Shown: in pieces, positions 1 through 8,992 of the stretch
Position numbering within the stretch: the stretch's first letter is position 1
Layout: each line of letters opens with the position of its first letter
The notes under the pieces: model-generated
Told to the model about the DNA's origin: nothing
Seen by the model: only the letters and a program-made list of their open reading frames with translations
Database searches by the model: none
NCBI RefSeq assembly: GCF_019683755.1
Contig: NZ_JADGHT010000003.1
Coordinates: 1-44,380, forward strand
DNA: 44,380 nucleotides
DNA from: Thermogemmatispora sp.
GTDB lineage: Bacteria; Chloroflexota; Ktedonobacteria; Ktedonobacterales; Ktedonobacteraceae
Direction of reading: 5' to 3'
Made by a program: the position numbers and the translations under genes

Positions 1-623
1 TTGGCCGCCCCATAGTCTTCCATGCTGGCGTAGGTGTCGAGATGGTCGGGATAAAGATTAGTCATCACGGCCACCGAGGGGCTGATGCGATGCTGCTCGA
101 AGCCCTCCAGTTGCCAGCTTGACATCTCCAAGACCACCAGGGTTTCGGGGGTGATCTGGGGCAGGAGGGAGAGCGTTTCGACGCCAGCGACATTGCCACC
201 GATGACGACAGGTTTGCCTGCAGCGCGCAGAATCTCATAGATGAGGGTAGTAGTTGTAGTTTTACCGCGTGTGCCGGTGATGCCGATGGTGCGTCCTGGG
301 CAGGCAAGCATGAAGAGCGCTAGCTCCATCTCGATCTGAGCGCCGTGCGCACGAGCAATCTGCAGGTAAGGCGAATTGCGCGGAATACCGGGATTGCGAA
401 TGACGATTTCGGCCCAGCGAAAATCTTCCTCGCGATGCTCGCCAAGGATAAATTCGATGGGCAGGCCAGCCAAAGCGCGAATACTGGGAGCCAGTACCTC
501 TGCCGGCTTTTTATCGGTGACGCGCACAATGGCGCCTTGTTCGGCAGCATAGCGAGCGGCGGCAATGCCTGAACCCTGCAAGCCCAGTCCCATGACCAGA
601 ACACGTTTCCCACGTAGCTCCAT
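1..623 (-). CDS. murD: UDP-N-acetylmuramoylalanine--D-glutamate ligase, 5' part
   Basis: MurD adds D-glutamate to UDP-MurNAc-L-Ala in cytoplasmic peptidoglycan precursor synthesis. The gene runs off the left edge; 207 codons are visible. The N-terminus opens MELRGKRVLVMGLGLQGSG, the Rossmann-like UDP-binding domain of Mur ligases. The central ATPase motif reads GITGTRGKTTTTT at about residues 118-130, where most MurD proteins have GTNGKST, and is followed by an LEMSSWQLE segment and NLYPDHLD, both typical of MurD. The ATG at 621-623 follows a GGAGAGGAG ribosome site. It reads in the same direction as kdpD but has its own promoter in the 141-bp gap, so it is probably a separate transcription unit. 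Confidence 0.93.
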   Translation of the reverse strand, partial: MELRGKRVLVMGLGLQGSGIAAARYAAEQGAIVRVTDKKPAEVLAPSIRALAGLPIEFILGEHREEDFRWAEIVIRNPGIPRNSPYLQIARAHGAQIEMELALFMLACPGRTIGITGTRGKTTTTTLIYEILRAAGKPVVIGGNVAGVETLSLLPQITPETLVVLEMSSWQLEGFEQHRISPSVAVMTNLYPDHLDTYASMEDYGAA

Positions 624-686
624 CCGTCGAAGGCTCCTCTCCTCTACTCAGGTAGAGCGGCTTTCTCATGTGAGTACATAGCTGGT

Positions 687-716
687 TGTATAGCAGTCCA
701 AGCGGCTAGCTGTCAA
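687..716 (-). promoter_or_regulatory. Sigma-70-type promoter of murD
   Basis: On the minus strand a perfect -35 TTGACA (711-716) is separated by 18 bp from TATACA (687-692). The -10 is preceded by TGC, giving an extended -10. It points at murD, with a leader of roughly 55 nt. It also lies just beyond the kdpD stop codon, marking the boundary between the two units. Confidence 0.7.
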
Positions 717-764
717 GTCCTTTTGCTGGAATGCTGCTACTCTAGTAGAGACAGGAGAAGGAGC

Positions 765-2123
765 CTAAGCGTCGGCTTCAATCTCGTCGTTAGGGCGGCG
801 CGGCACCAGGTGAATATCGATATCGCTGCACAGGCGAAGCAGGCGATTAACGAGCGAGCCACGTAGCCATTCCTCCCAGCGGCGGCGCGCCGGTAAACCG
901 AGTACGATCAGCGTCGCACGGCGCTCGCGAGCGATAGTAACCAAGGCTTGCGCCACATCCTGGCTGCGAACATGGAGCACCTCGGCCCCGAGGTCCTCTG
1001 CAAGCTGGGCATGCTCTTCGAGGCGACGTCGGGCTGCTTCCTCTTCCGAGCGCAGACGGCGACCATATTTGAGCAGGCGCACCAAGCGCGCCATCCAGGC
1101 GGCGTAACCGGTCGGTTCAACAGACACCGCGATCAACTGGGCCTGGAGACCGTGCGCCAGTCGCCAGGCATCGCGAATGACCTGACGACTGTGGGGTCGG
1201 TGATCGAAGCCGACAAGTACGCGTTCGCAGGCTGGCCAGAGCCTGGCGATCCTATGTGAGGCCATATACTGCTGAAGCTGAGCCTCCGTCTTCTCGGCGG
1301 TCCGCCGGAGGGCCAGTTCGCGCAAAGCGGTCAGGTTCCCTTCGCGGAAGAAGTTATTGAGGGCCGCATCGATGCGCTCGCGCGGATAGATGTTACCATG
1401 CTTCATGCGTTGGCGTAGGGCATGGGGCGAGATATCGATCAGCTCGACCTCATCAGCCTGATCAAGAATCCAGTCGGGCAGCGTCTCACGCACTCGCACC
1501 CCAGTAATCTGGGCCACGATATCATTGAGGCTCTCAAGGTGCTGAATATTAAGGGTGGTCACCACGTCAATGCCGGCCTCCAGCAACTCAAGCACATCCT
1601 GATAACGCTTCTCGTTCCGGGAGCCAGGAACGTTGGTATGCGCCAGCTCATCGACCAGCGCCACCTGGGGACGGCGTGCCAGAATTGCCTCCAGATCCAT
1701 TTCTTCGAGAGTCAGGCCGCGATAGGCGATCTTTTTACGGGGAATGATCTCGAGGTCGCCGATCTGCTCCTCAGTGCGTGGGCGCCCGTGGGTCTCAACA
1801 TAGCCGATGACGACATCCGTGCCGCGACTTTTACGCCGGTGCCCCTCATTGAGCATAGCATAGGTTTTGCCAGCCCCGGGAGCAGCGGCCAGATAAATGC
1901 GCAGGCGTCCGCGACGGCCAGGAGAGGAGCGCGGCTCATGCGCCGCCGAAGCCTGGTCCTTTGCTGATCCATGCTCGCCGCCCGGCTTGTTGGCTCCCCC
2001 CGCTGCTGACTGCTGCTGCGCCAGATCCGCATCACGCAGGGCGTAGCGCTGGAGCAGCTCTTCCGGGGACGGGCGCCCATCGTCCTGGTGGCTACCAACT
2101 TTTCCAGACTTCTGCTCTCTCAT
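765..2123 (-). CDS. kdpD: KdpD N-terminal sensor and Usp domains, no histidine kinase
   Basis: This 452-residue protein matches only the cytoplasmic N-terminal half of the K+ sensor KdpD. Residues about 70-270 form the KdpD domain, with Walker A APGAGKTYAML near 82-92 and Walker B VALVDELAHTN near 154-163. Residues about 298-443 form a universal-stress-protein domain ending in the LRGSLVNRLLR segment typical of KdpD. Four-helix membrane, GAF, HisKA and ATPase regions (the remaining ~450 residues of full KdpD) are absent and the reading frame ends cleanly, so this is not an obvious frameshift. The ATG at 2121-2123 is preceded by AGGAGG at 11 nt, better than the upstream in-frame ATG at 2210. 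It is the last gene of the kdp operon. Truncated KdpD is known in cyanobacteria such as Anabaena. In S. aureus KdpD the Usp domain binds c-di-AMP; whether this one does is unknown. Confidence 0.88.
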   Translation of the reverse strand: MREQKSGKVGSHQDDGRPSPEELLQRYALRDADLAQQQSAAGGANKPGGEHGSAKDQASAAHEPRSSPGRRGRLRIYLAAAPGAGKTYAMLNEGHRRKSRGTDVVIGYVETHGRPRTEEQIGDLEIIPRKKIAYRGLTLEEMDLEAILARRPQVALVDELAHTNVPGSRNEKRYQDVLELLEAGIDVVTTLNIQHLESLNDIVAQITGVRVRETLPDWILDQADEVELIDISPHALRQRMKHGNIYPRERIDAALNNFFREGNLTALRELALRRTAEKTEAQLQQYMASHRIARLWPACERVLVGFDHRPHSRQVIRDAWRLAHGLQAQLIAVSVEPTGYAAWMARLVRLLKYGRRLRSEEEAARRRLEEHAQLAEDLGAEVLHVRSQDVAQALVTIARERRATLIVLGLPARRRWEEWLRGSLVNRLLRLCSDIDIHLVPRRPNDEIEADA

Positions 2124-2215
2124 GCTCCGCGGCTCCTCCTTCTTCTTCCGCCCTCTCTGCTGCTCAAGTGGAAGCTGTTCTTGCCTGTGAATGAGGTGAG
2201 TAGGATGCATGCAGC

Positions 2216-2839
2216 TCAGTGCTGAAGCGCGTCGAGAGCCAGATTGAGATCGAGGACGTTCACGTGCGGCTCGCCGAAGATACCCAGGAAGCGCCCCTGT
2301 ACATGGCTCATCACCAGTTGACGTACTCTCTCCTGGCTCAGCCCACGGGCTTGAGCCACCCGCGGCACCTGATAGAGCGCCGCAGCCACCGAAATGTCGG
2401 GATCAAGGCCCGAGCCAGAGGCCGTTACCAGATCGGCGGGCACCGGTCCTGGCGGTGCGTCGGGATTCTCGCGCTTAAGCTGAGCGACGCGCTGCTGGAC
2501 CATCTGCGCGAGAGTCTTGCTAGTTGGCCCCAGGTTGGAGGCGCCGGAATTCTCGGCATTATAGGGCTGGGCCTGACTGCCGTTGTCGCTGAGCGTAGCT
2601 GAGGGGCGCCCGTGGAAGTACTTCGGCGAGGTCCAGTATTGTCCAATCAGCTCCGAACCGACCAGACGTCCGTCGGCATAGAGCAGACTGCCGTTCGCCT
2701 GGTAAGGAAAGAGCAATTGGGCCAGGGCAGTGACCACTCCGGGGTAGAGGAGGCCTAGCAGAATGGTCAGCAGCAGCGTCATAACCAGCGCTGGACGTAG
2801 ATACTCCTGTACAAGCTTCTTAAGTAAGGTGGTAGGCAT
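2216..2839 (-). CDS. kdpC: Potassium-transporting ATPase subunit C
   Basis: KdpC is the single-span periplasmic subunit that stabilises the KdpFABC K+ pump and supports KdpB. One N-terminal membrane helix (about residues 12-38) is followed by a hydrophilic domain with the family landmarks SELIGQYW, YFHGRPSA and NAENSGASNLGPTS, then GSGLDPDISVAAA and the C-terminal GEPHVNVLDLNLALD. Length (207 residues) is normal. Two in-frame ATGs compete: 2848 lies directly against GAGAAGAGG, while 2839 is 9 nt from that site and is preferred. It sits 19-27 bp downstream of kdpB and 93 bp upstream of the kdpD start. Confidence 0.95.
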   Translation of the reverse strand: MPTTLLKKLVQEYLRPALVMTLLLTILLGLLYPGVVTALAQLLFPYQANGSLLYADGRLVGSELIGQYWTSPKYFHGRPSATLSDNGSQAQPYNAENSGASNLGPTSKTLAQMVQQRVAQLKRENPDAPPGPVPADLVTASGSGLDPDISVAAALYQVPRVAQARGLSQERVRQLVMSHVQGRFLGIFGEPHVNVLDLNLALDALQH

Positions 2840-2866
2840 CAGACTCATCCTCTTCTCGCTTCGGAC

Positions 2867-5083
2867 TTAGAGTGTCAAATGCAGCAGCGACAGCAGCATA
2901 TCAATCAGCTTAATGCCCACAAAGGGGGCCACGATGCCGCCCAGGCCATAGATCAGCAGATTGCGTCGCAGCAGGGGCCCGGCCCCAATGGGGCGATATT
3001 TTACGCCGCGCAAAGCCAGCGGGATCAGCGCAATAATGATCAGGGCGTTAAAGATGACCGCTGAGAGCACTGCGCTGTGGGGTGTTGCCAGGCCCATGAC
3101 GTTCAGGGCATTCAGTTGGGGATAGGTCGCCGAGAAGGCCGCCGGGATAATGGCGAAGTACTTGGCCACATCGTTGGCGATGCTAAAGGTCGTCAGAGCG
3201 CCGCGCGTGATCAGGAGCTGCTTGCCGATCTCGACGATCTCGATCAGCTTGGTGGGATTCGAATCTAGATCGATCATATTGGCCGCTTCCTTAGCGGCCT
3301 GCGTACCGCTATTCATAGCCACGCCGACATCGGCCTGTGCCAGAGCTGGGGCATCGTTGGTACCATCGCCGGTCATAGCCACCATATGTCCTCCGGCTTG
3401 CTGCTCGCGGATCAGCTTCAGCTTAGTCTCTGGAGTAGCCTGGGCGAGAAAGTCATCGACACCGGCCTCACGGGCGATGGCTGCGGCGGTAAGGGGATTA
3501 TCGCCCGTGATCATAATCGTACGAATCCCCATACGGCGCAGTTGCTCGAAGCGCTCGCGCATGCCCCCCTTAACGATATCCTTCAGCTCGATCACGCCCA
3601 GCACGCGGGCCTGTTCCTGGTGATCTGGGCCGGAGCGCCAGGTTTCAGCGACCACCAGGGGAGTGCTTCCCGCCCGAGCAATCTCATCGACGGTGCGCTG
3701 CAGCAGCTCACGGTCCACAGATGCACCGCCATGCTCCTGGACATAGGCCATAATGGCATCGGCAGCCCCCTTACGGATAGTGCGCAGCGCTGGAAGGCTC
3801 GCCAGTTCCTCGGGGTCCAAGCCGCTGCTTGAGCCATTGTGATCAGCCAGCAAATCCAGGCCACTCATGCGCGTCATGGCTGAGAAAGGCACAAAGCGGC
3901 TGACCTGCCCAAGGGTAGCTGCTTCCTCGCTGAGGCCGAAACGCTCGTGGGCCAAGGTCACAATCGAACGCCCCTCGGGAGTCTCATCGGCCAAGCTAGC
4001 GAGTAGAGCAGCTCGTGCCAGGGCCTGCTCTTCGATGCCGGGCATGGGGAGGAAGCGCGTTGCCTGGCGATTGCCCAGCGTGATGGTGCCTGTCTTATCG
4101 AGCAACAAGACATCAACGTCGCCGGCGGCCTCCACGGAGCGCCCGCTCATAGCCAGGACATTGCGCTGCACCAAACGATCCATCCCAGCAATGCCGATGG
4201 CTGAGAGCAGGCCGCCGATCGTCGTCGGAATCAGGCAGACCAGCAGAGCGATCAAGGTTGTGATCGAAACGGGGCTACCCGAGTAGATAGCGAACGGCTC
4301 CAGCGAGATCACCACCAGGAGAAAAATGATCGTCAGGCTGGCCAGGAGAATATTGAGAGCGATTTCATTGGGAGTCTTCTGACGCTGTGCCCCCTCAACC
4401 AGGGCGATCATACGGTCGAGGAAGGTTTCACCGGGGTTGGCGCCGATGCGCACAATGATCCAGTCGGAGAGCACGCGCGTGCCGCCAGTGACAGCGCTAC
4501 GGTCGCCCCCGCTCTCGCGGATGACAGGGGCCGACTCGCCAGTGATGGCCGACTCATCGACCGCAGCCACGCCCTCAACGACCTCGCCATCCCCGGGAAT
4601 CACATCGCCCGCCTCCACCAGCACATAATCGCCCTTGCGCAGGGAGGGTGCGGCTACCTCCTCCCAGGGGGCGGAGCGCTCAGGACGGCGTAGACGCTTA
4701 GCCGTCGTAGTTGTACGCGCGCGGCGCAGAGTCTCAGCCTGAGCCTTGCCACGCCCCTCAGCCATTGCCTCCGCGAAGTTTGCAAAAAGCACAGTGAACC
4801 AGAGCCAGAGACTGACGGCCAGCACAAAGAGCGTTTCATTGTGCAAGTGCGCAGCGGAGAGCGTCGGGGTTGGCGCCGTCAGCAGCAGGCGCACAAACTC
4901 CGTGGTAGTAATCAGGCTACCAACCTCCACCACGAACATTACAGGATTCTTAATCTGCCAGCGCGGATCAAGCTTGCGGAATGCGTCCAATAAAGCGCGA
5001 CGCACGATCTGCGGATCAAAAGAAGAGGCGCCGCTCTTGCGTCGCGTCTTCCACGGCTGCACTTCCAGTGTATGGCTGCTCAT
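2867..5083 (-). CDS. kdpB: Potassium-transporting P-type ATPase subunit B
   Basis: KdpB is the catalytic P-type ATPase subunit; ATP hydrolysis here drives K+ movement through KdpA. Visible motifs are the actuator loop ITGESAPVI (TGES at 181-184), the phosphorylation motif DKTGTIT with Asp329, and the hinge [13 protein letters not shown]-terminal membrane helices near 45-105 and 245-290 and a C-terminal set near 610-738 fit the family. At 738 residues it is about 55 longer than E. coli KdpB (682), largely through an N-terminal extension and some loop insertions. The serine in TGES matches the residue phosphorylated to inhibit E. coli KdpB. The ATG lies 3 nt after the kdpA stop, so translation is probably coupled. 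Confidence 0.97.
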   Translation of the reverse strand: MSSHTLEVQPWKTRRKSGASSFDPQIVRRALLDAFRKLDPRWQIKNPVMFVVEVGSLITTTEFVRLLLTAPTPTLSAAHLHNETLFVLAVSLWLWFTVLFANFAEAMAEGRGKAQAETLRRARTTTTAKRLRRPERSAPWEEVAAPSLRKGDYVLVEAGDVIPGDGEVVEGVAAVDESAITGESAPVIRESGGDRSAVTGGTRVLSDWIIVRIGANPGETFLDRMIALVEGAQRQKTPNEIALNILLASLTIIFLLVVISLEPFAIYSGSPVSITTLIALLVCLIPTTIGGLLSAIGIAGMDRLVQRNVLAMSGRSVEAAGDVDVLLLDKTGTITLGNRQATRFLPMPGIEEQALARAALLASLADETPEGRSIVTLAHERFGLSEEAATLGQVSRFVPFSAMTRMSGLDLLADHNGSSSGLDPEELASLPALRTIRKGAADAIMAYVQEHGGASVDRELLQRTVDEIARAGSTPLVVAETWRSGPDHQEQARVLGVIELKDIVKGGMRERFEQLRRMGIRTIMITGDNPLTAAAIAREAGVDDFLAQATPETKLKLIREQQAGGHMVAMTGDGTNDAPALAQADVGVAMNSGTQAAKEAANMIDLDSNPTKLIEIVEIGKQLLITRGALTTFSIANDVAKYFAIIPAAFSATYPQLNALNVMGLATPHSAVLSAVIFNALIIIALIPLALRGVKYRPIGAGPLLRRNLLIYGLGGIVAPFVGIKLIDMLLSLLHLTL

Positions 5084-5086
5084 CCT

Positions 5087-6823
5087 TCAAAAGGTCCTTC
5101 CTGCCAGCATCAGCAAATGTTCGACAATTGGCCCGAGGGCATAGGCTGGAAAGTAAGTTAAAGCCCCCACGATCAGAATGACCCCTACCAGCAGCATCAC
5201 AAACAGAGGTCCCGTCGTAGGAAAAGTCCCTGGTCCAGCGGGCACCACACGCTTGCCGACGAGGGAACCGCCAAAGGCCAGGATAGGGATCGAGAAGGCG
5301 AAGCGTCCAATCAACATGGCGAAAGCCCCCGTCCAGTTGTAAAAGGGCGTATTGCCGGCCAGGCCAGCGAAAGCCGAGCCGTTGTTACCATTCGAGGAGG
5401 TATACAAGTAGAGGATCTCCGAGAGGCCATGCGGGCCAGAGTTCGTCGTGAGCGAAGCCAGGCCCTGGGGCAAAACACTAGCGATGGCAGCGAAGCCCAG
5501 GATTGTAGCCGGTCCCAATAGGAGCGCCAGGGCAGCCATCATCACCTCTTTGCGTTCGATCTTCTTGCCGAGATACTCCGGCGTGCGTCCCACCATCAAG
5601 CCGGCAATAAAGACTGTCAGGATGGCGAACATCAACATACCGTAGAGACCGGAGCCGACCCCGCCGAAGATCACTTCTCCCAAGGCCATGTTGGCTAGCG
5701 GTACCAGGCCGCCGAGTGGCGTATAACTATCGAGAAAGCTATTGACCGCGCCGCAGGAGGTGGCCGTAGTGGTGACTGTGAAGAGAACCGAATCCGTGAT
5801 GCCAAAGCGGACCTCCTTGCCTTCCATATTGCCGCCTGGCTGCAAGGCCGAAGCCTGCTGGTTGACGCCAAGATGGGTCAGCAGCGGATTACCACTCTGC
5901 TCGGCAGGCAAGGCCACCGCTAACGCCAGCACGAAAATGATGGCTGAGGCTGCCCACAAAGCCCATCCCTGGCGCGTATCGCCGACCATGCGCCCGAACA
6001 TATAGAACATACCGGCGCCGATTCCAATAATGGCCAGCATCTCTATCAGATTAGTCAGAGCGTTCGGATTCTCATAAGGATGAGCCGAGTTAGCATTGAA
6101 AAAGCCGCCGCCGTTCGTCCCCAGTTCCTTGATAATCTCCTGAGAGGCCACTGGCCCTTGGGCAATCACCTGGGTGCCACCTTCCAGAGTATGCACCACC
6201 GTGTAGGGATTGAAATTTTGGACAACGCCCTGAGACACCAGGATCAGAGCGCCGACCAGACAGATGGGGAGCAGAATATAGAGGATGGCGCGAGTCAGAT
6301 CAACCCAGAAATTGCCAAGGTACTCAGCGCTACGCCGAGCCAGAGCACGTACCAGGGCCACAGCCAGGGCCATCCCAGTGGCAGCCGAGACAAAGTTATG
6401 GTAAGCCAGGCCAGCCATCTGAGTCAGGTAGCTCATAGTTTGCTCGCCGGCGTAGTTCTGCCAGTTAGTGTTCGTCGTAAAGCTGGCCGCGGTATTGAAG
6501 GCGAGCTGTGGCTCGACAGGTCCCAGGTGCTCAGGATTAAGAGGCAGCCATTGCTGAGTCCGTTCCAGCACATAAAGCAAGAGCATCCCGGCCAGGTTAA
6601 AGAGCAACATGGCAATAACATAGCCGGTCCAGCGCTGCTCACGCTCGGGATCAATGCCACAGGCATGGTAAAGGAAGCGCTCCAGCGGCCCCAGAACCGG
6701 AGAGAGCCAGGTGCGCTCTCCGTTGAAAACCTTGGCCATGTAGAGGCCCAGTGGTTTCGTCAGGACCAACACAAGCACCAAGAACAAACTGATCTGAACA
6801 AGACTATTGAGTGTAACGGGCAT
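5087..6823 (-). CDS. kdpA: Potassium-transporting ATPase subunit A
   Basis: KdpA is the channel-like K+-binding membrane subunit, related to Trk/Ktr transporters. The protein has 578 residues and about ten membrane helices. The four pore segments that shape the selectivity filter are visible: [42 protein letters not shown] and [13 protein letters not shown]. The start ATG at 6821-6823 has AGAGG about 11 nt upstream. kdpF ends 27 bp before it and kdpB begins 3 nt after it, so all are in one operon. Confidence 0.97.
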   Translation of the reverse strand: MPVTLNSLVQISLFLVLVLVLTKPLGLYMAKVFNGERTWLSPVLGPLERFLYHACGIDPEREQRWTGYVIAMLLFNLAGMLLLYVLERTQQWLPLNPEHLGPVEPQLAFNTAASFTTNTNWQNYAGEQTMSYLTQMAGLAYHNFVSAATGMALAVALVRALARRSAEYLGNFWVDLTRAILYILLPICLVGALILVSQGVVQNFNPYTVVHTLEGGTQVIAQGPVASQEIIKELGTNGGGFFNANSAHPYENPNALTNLIEMLAIIGIGAGMFYMFGRMVGDTRQGWALWAASAIIFVLALAVALPAEQSGNPLLTHLGVNQQASALQPGGNMEGKEVRFGITDSVLFTVTTTATSCGAVNSFLDSYTPLGGLVPLANMALGEVIFGGVGSGLYGMLMFAILTVFIAGLMVGRTPEYLGKKIERKEVMMAALALLLGPATILGFAAIASVLPQGLASLTTNSGPHGLSEILYLYTSSNGNNGSAFAGLAGNTPFYNWTGAFAMLIGRFAFSIPILAFGGSLVGKRVVPAGPGTFPTTGPLFVMLLVGVILIVGALTYFPAYALGPIVEHLLMLAGRTF

Positions 6824-6850
6824 CGAAAGTCATCCTCTAGCGGTGCACTA

Positions 6851-6946
6851 TCAGAACCATTCTGGTTTCAGCAGGGCAATCACCAGATAGATCAGAAGGA
6901 GTAAGGCCGTGAGGCCAGTCAGCAAGTACTCCAATGGTGTATTCAC
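6851..6946 (-). CDS. kdpF: KdpF small membrane subunit
   Basis: A 31-codon gene too short for most gene callers. It begins with GTG (6944-6946), preceded by a clean GGAGG site about 7 nt away. The product is a single hydrophobic helix of about 20 residues and ends with LLKPEWF; the core IYLVIALLKPE matches the KdpF signature (Y-L-x-x-A-L-L-x-P-E). KdpF is a lipid-like peptide that stabilises the KdpFABC complex in the membrane. It sits directly upstream of kdpA, its usual place. Confidence 0.9.
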   Translation of the reverse strand: MNTPLEYLLTGLTALLLLIYLVIALLKPEWF

Positions 6947-6978
6947 AGAAAATCCTCCGTGGGCAGGATGACCCAGCA

Positions 6979-7062
6979 TCAGAGACGCTCACAGGCCAGC
7001 GTGAAGCCAATAAAGAGCAAGAACGTCAGCAGCGTCACGACCACAATCAGCGTGTCAAGCAT
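6979..7062 (-). CDS. 27-residue single-helix membrane peptide upstream of kdpF
   Basis: Begins with ATG at 7060-7062 behind a strong GGGGAGGA site at about 8 nt. The peptide starts MLDTLIVVVTLLTF, has one membrane helix of about 20 residues and ends CERL. The ATG lies inside the last codons of the receiver-like gene (8-nt overlap), which suggests translational coupling, and its stop is 32 bp before kdpF. It is distinct from KdpF: it lacks the KPE tail and has a Cys-acidic-Arg-Leu end. I recall small unnamed peptides with similar C-terminal endings beside kdpF in other bacteria, but this needs a search. A role as an extra Kdp subunit or regulator is an inference. Confidence 0.65.
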   Translation of the reverse strand: MLDTLIVVVTLLTFLLFIGFTLACERL

Positions 7063-7528
7063 AACGCCAATCCTCCCCTGTCGGCAGACCGGTCTCGGAA
7101 GCGGCGACCGGCGCTTGCGCTGTCTCTGAAGACCACTGAGCGCAGGCGTGAGCAACCAGGCGCAGCACAGCGCCAAGTGGACAGATACGGGGTAAGCAGG
7201 CCAATGGGCGCAGCTCTCCCCTACAGCGCGATTGAAGCGGATTAAAGGACAACAGGACGACAGGAAGACAGGTATTACCTTGCTCATCAACGCGCGGTGC
7301 CAGTAGACCACGGGCCCGAGCCTGGCGCAGCAAACCCCAGCCGGTGTCATCGCTCAGAGCCAGATCAACAACCAGCACTGTGGGGACCAGAGTGGCAAGC
7401 TGAGCCAGAGCTGCTGCCGCCGAGCGACACAGAGCGGTCTCATAGCCCTGAGCCTGCAGCGCCCGCTGAAGGAGCGATCCGAGCAACGTATCGCTCGTGA
7501 CGATCAGTACAGAACCTTTTTGAGACAT
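7055..7528 (-). CDS. Degenerate response-regulator receiver domain protein
   Basis: A 157-residue stand-alone receiver-like protein. The N-terminal part has the receiver pattern VLIVTSDT, LVPTVLVVDLAL (Asp55 at the phosphorylation position) and PVVLLSF. The acidic pair is reduced to Ser12-Asp13 and the conserved Lys-Pro of the fifth strand is not found. The last 50 residues are Cys/Arg-rich and unlike a DNA-binding domain. The ATG at 7526-7528 has GAGG at 9 nt; an in-frame GTG lies 6 nt upstream. It lies between the Usp-like gene and the small membrane peptide in the kdp operon. A role in kdp signalling is suggested only by position. It could instead be a decaying or non-phosphorylated pseudo-receiver. 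Confidence 0.7.
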   Translation of the reverse strand: MSQKGSVLIVTSDTLLGSLLQRALQAQGYETALCRSAAAALAQLATLVPTVLVVDLALSDDTGWGLLRQARARGLLAPRVDEQGNTCLPVVLLSFNPLQSRCRGELRPLACLPRICPLGAVLRLVAHACAQWSSETAQAPVAASETGLPTGEDWRYA

Positions 7529-7580
7529 CTTCACCTACCTCACCTTGCTTGATTGAAGCCAGCGCCTGGCGACAGACAAC

Positions 7581-8072
7581 CTAACGAGTGCCACCGATAT
7601 GGGCCACCGGCCTGGGCCAGTGGACCTTGAGCCAATCCTGCAATCTTCGTCCAAGAGAGACTTCCTCAGCGCTCTCTGGCAGGTAGAACAGGATCAAAGG
7701 GACCAGGCGCTCACGCAAGAGCTGCTGAACCTGCGGGGCCGGCAGCAAGGCGTCGCCATGAGGGCGACGGATCACAAGCACGCGGTCACAGCCGAACTTA
7801 CGAGCAAAGCTCACGATGCTCTGCCCAAAATCCTCGCTCAACAGCTCGTAGGCGGCGCCCCTGACGCCGTAGCGCTGGCTCTTCCAACGCACGACCTCCA
7901 GGAAATCCTGAGACTGCTGCCAATGTTCAGCGCGCAGCTTACGCATCTTCGCGCCTGGTAGCAAGGAGAGGGCGATCAAGCTCGCCTCCTCCAGAGCAGC
8001 GAGACGCACAATGGCATCAATAGCCTGGACATCGATTCCCCAGCTAAAGGGAAGCAACCAACGTCGTGTCAT
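7581..8072 (-). CDS. Usp-like (universal stress protein superfamily) protein
   Basis: A 163-residue soluble protein. The pattern of an N-terminal strand (WLLPFSWG), an alanine-rich helix, a central LIALSLLPGAK strand and FGCDRVLVIRRP resembles the alpha/beta fold of universal stress proteins and of the KdpD Usp domain, but the ATP-binding G-x2-G-x9-G(S/T) motif is absent. The ATG at 8070-8072 is 9 nt from GAAGGAC and is preferred over an upstream ATG at 8096. It is the second gene of the kdp operon, after a 185-bp gap. It could serve as a detached sensory partner for the truncated KdpD; that is inference from context. Confidence 0.6.
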   Translation of the reverse strand: MTRRWLLPFSWGIDVQAIDAIVRLAALEEASLIALSLLPGAKMRKLRAEHWQQSQDFLEVVRWKSQRYGVRGAAYELLSEDFGQSIVSFARKFGCDRVLVIRRPHGDALLPAPQVQQLLRERLVPLILFYLPESAEEVSLGRRLQDWLKVHWPRPVAHIGGTR

Positions 8073-8179
8073 CTTGAACCGTCCTTCTTTGTGCATGGGC
8101 CATCAGCGGCGGCGAAGGGCTGAGCGCACCGCTGCGCTGCCCAACTGCAACTGCTCTCGGCCACAGTGTAACTTAAGCC

Positions 8180-8261
8180 TGCTCAAGATGCGTTCCGAGT
8201 ACGCGCCCTTTTGCTCAAACTTTTCTCCAGAAGCAGGAGCAACTGCTCAAGACAAGCTCAA
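8180..8261 (-). repeat. Helically phased TTGAGCA direct repeats after kdpE
   Basis: Minus-strand TTGAGCA (plus-strand TGCTCAA) occurs at 8180-8186, 8212-8218 and 8244-8250, exactly 32 bp apart, with a fourth variant TTGAGCT at 8255-8261. A further copy lies at 9076-9082, next to the presumed kdpE promoter. Three-turn spacing on one DNA face is typical of binding sites for OmpR-family regulators such as KdpE, but nothing in the sequence proves who binds. Confidence 0.45.
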
Positions 8262-8992
8262 GGATGCGCGCAGTTAAACTGATCTGCCGCCTCAACCTCA
8301 TCGCTGAAGCGATAGCCTACGCCTGGGATCGTCAAAATCAGGCGCGGCTTACCGGGACAAGGCTCGATCTTCTGTCGGAGCTGGGCGACATAGACATGGA
8401 GGCTATGCACGCGATCATGAGACGCAGAACCCCAGAGCATGCGCAACAGCATCTGACGAGTCAACAGCTTGCCACGATGCACCACGAAGATTCTCAATAA
8501 CTCGTACTCAGTTGGAGTCAGAGCAATCTCGCGCCCCTTGAGCAAGACACGACGGCGACCGAAATCCATCACGAGAGGCCCAATAAGGACTTGCTCCTCC
8601 GCGGAGCCACCGTTTTGTCGCTCCAGGCGACGCAGAGCCACGCGAATACGTGCCAGCACCTCAGCGATCCCGAAGGGCTTGGCCACGTAATCATCGGCCC
8701 CCAGATCTAGGGCCTCTACCTTATCGTGCTCACTGTTCTTCACCGAGAGTACGATAATGGGCGTCGATGAAACCGCACGGATACGTCGACAGACCTCCAG
8801 GCCACTAATATCAGGTAGCAACAGGTCGAGCAGCACCAGATCAACATGGGCACGAGCAAAAAGCCCGAGCGCGTCCTCACCACGGCCTGTGCTCAAGACA
8901 CGATAGCCATGAGCTGTCAGGCTGCGTTCCAGAGCGCTGGCCAGTTCCGGTTCATCCTCAACCACCAGAATGGTAGCCCCAAAGGTGACCAT
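8258..8992 (-). CDS. kdpE: Kdp response regulator, OmpR/PhoB family
   Basis: KdpE activates the kdp genes after phosphorylation. The receiver domain (residues 7-120) shows the acidic pair Glu12-Asp13, phosphorylated Asp56 in VLLDLLLP, Ser83 and Lys105 in VAKPFG. The winged-helix DNA-binding domain (about 130-236) includes LTPTEYELLRIFVVHRGKLL and IPGVGYRF. It has 244 residues, normal for the family. The ATG at 8990-8992 is 8 nt from a perfect AGGAGGT, so the upstream in-frame start at 9028 is not used. It is first in the operon, ahead of the pump genes. Its cognate kinase is not in the window because the local KdpD lacks a kinase domain. Confidence 0.92.
   Translation of the reverse strand: MVTFGATILVVEDEPELASALERSLTAHGYRVLSTGRGEDALGLFARAHVDLVLLDLLLPDISGLEVCRRIRAVSSTPIIVLSVKNSEHDKVEALDLGADDYVAKPFGIAEVLARIRVALRRLERQNGGSAEEQVLIGPLVMDFGRRRVLLKGREIALTPTEYELLRIFVVHRGKLLTRQMLLRMLWGSASHDRVHSLHVYVAQLRQKIEPCPGKPRLILTIPGVGYRFSDEVEAADQFNCAHP

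Noticed and set aside
1422-1967. A 181-codon plus-strand frame inside kdpD
   Set aside because: It is the antisense shadow of a well-supported gene with KdpD motifs.
765-2123. Frameshift as the cause of the short KdpD
   Set aside because: After the stop there are only 141 bp before murD, including murD's promoter, and no trace of membrane or kinase sequence in any frame. The truncation is therefore not a simple point error.
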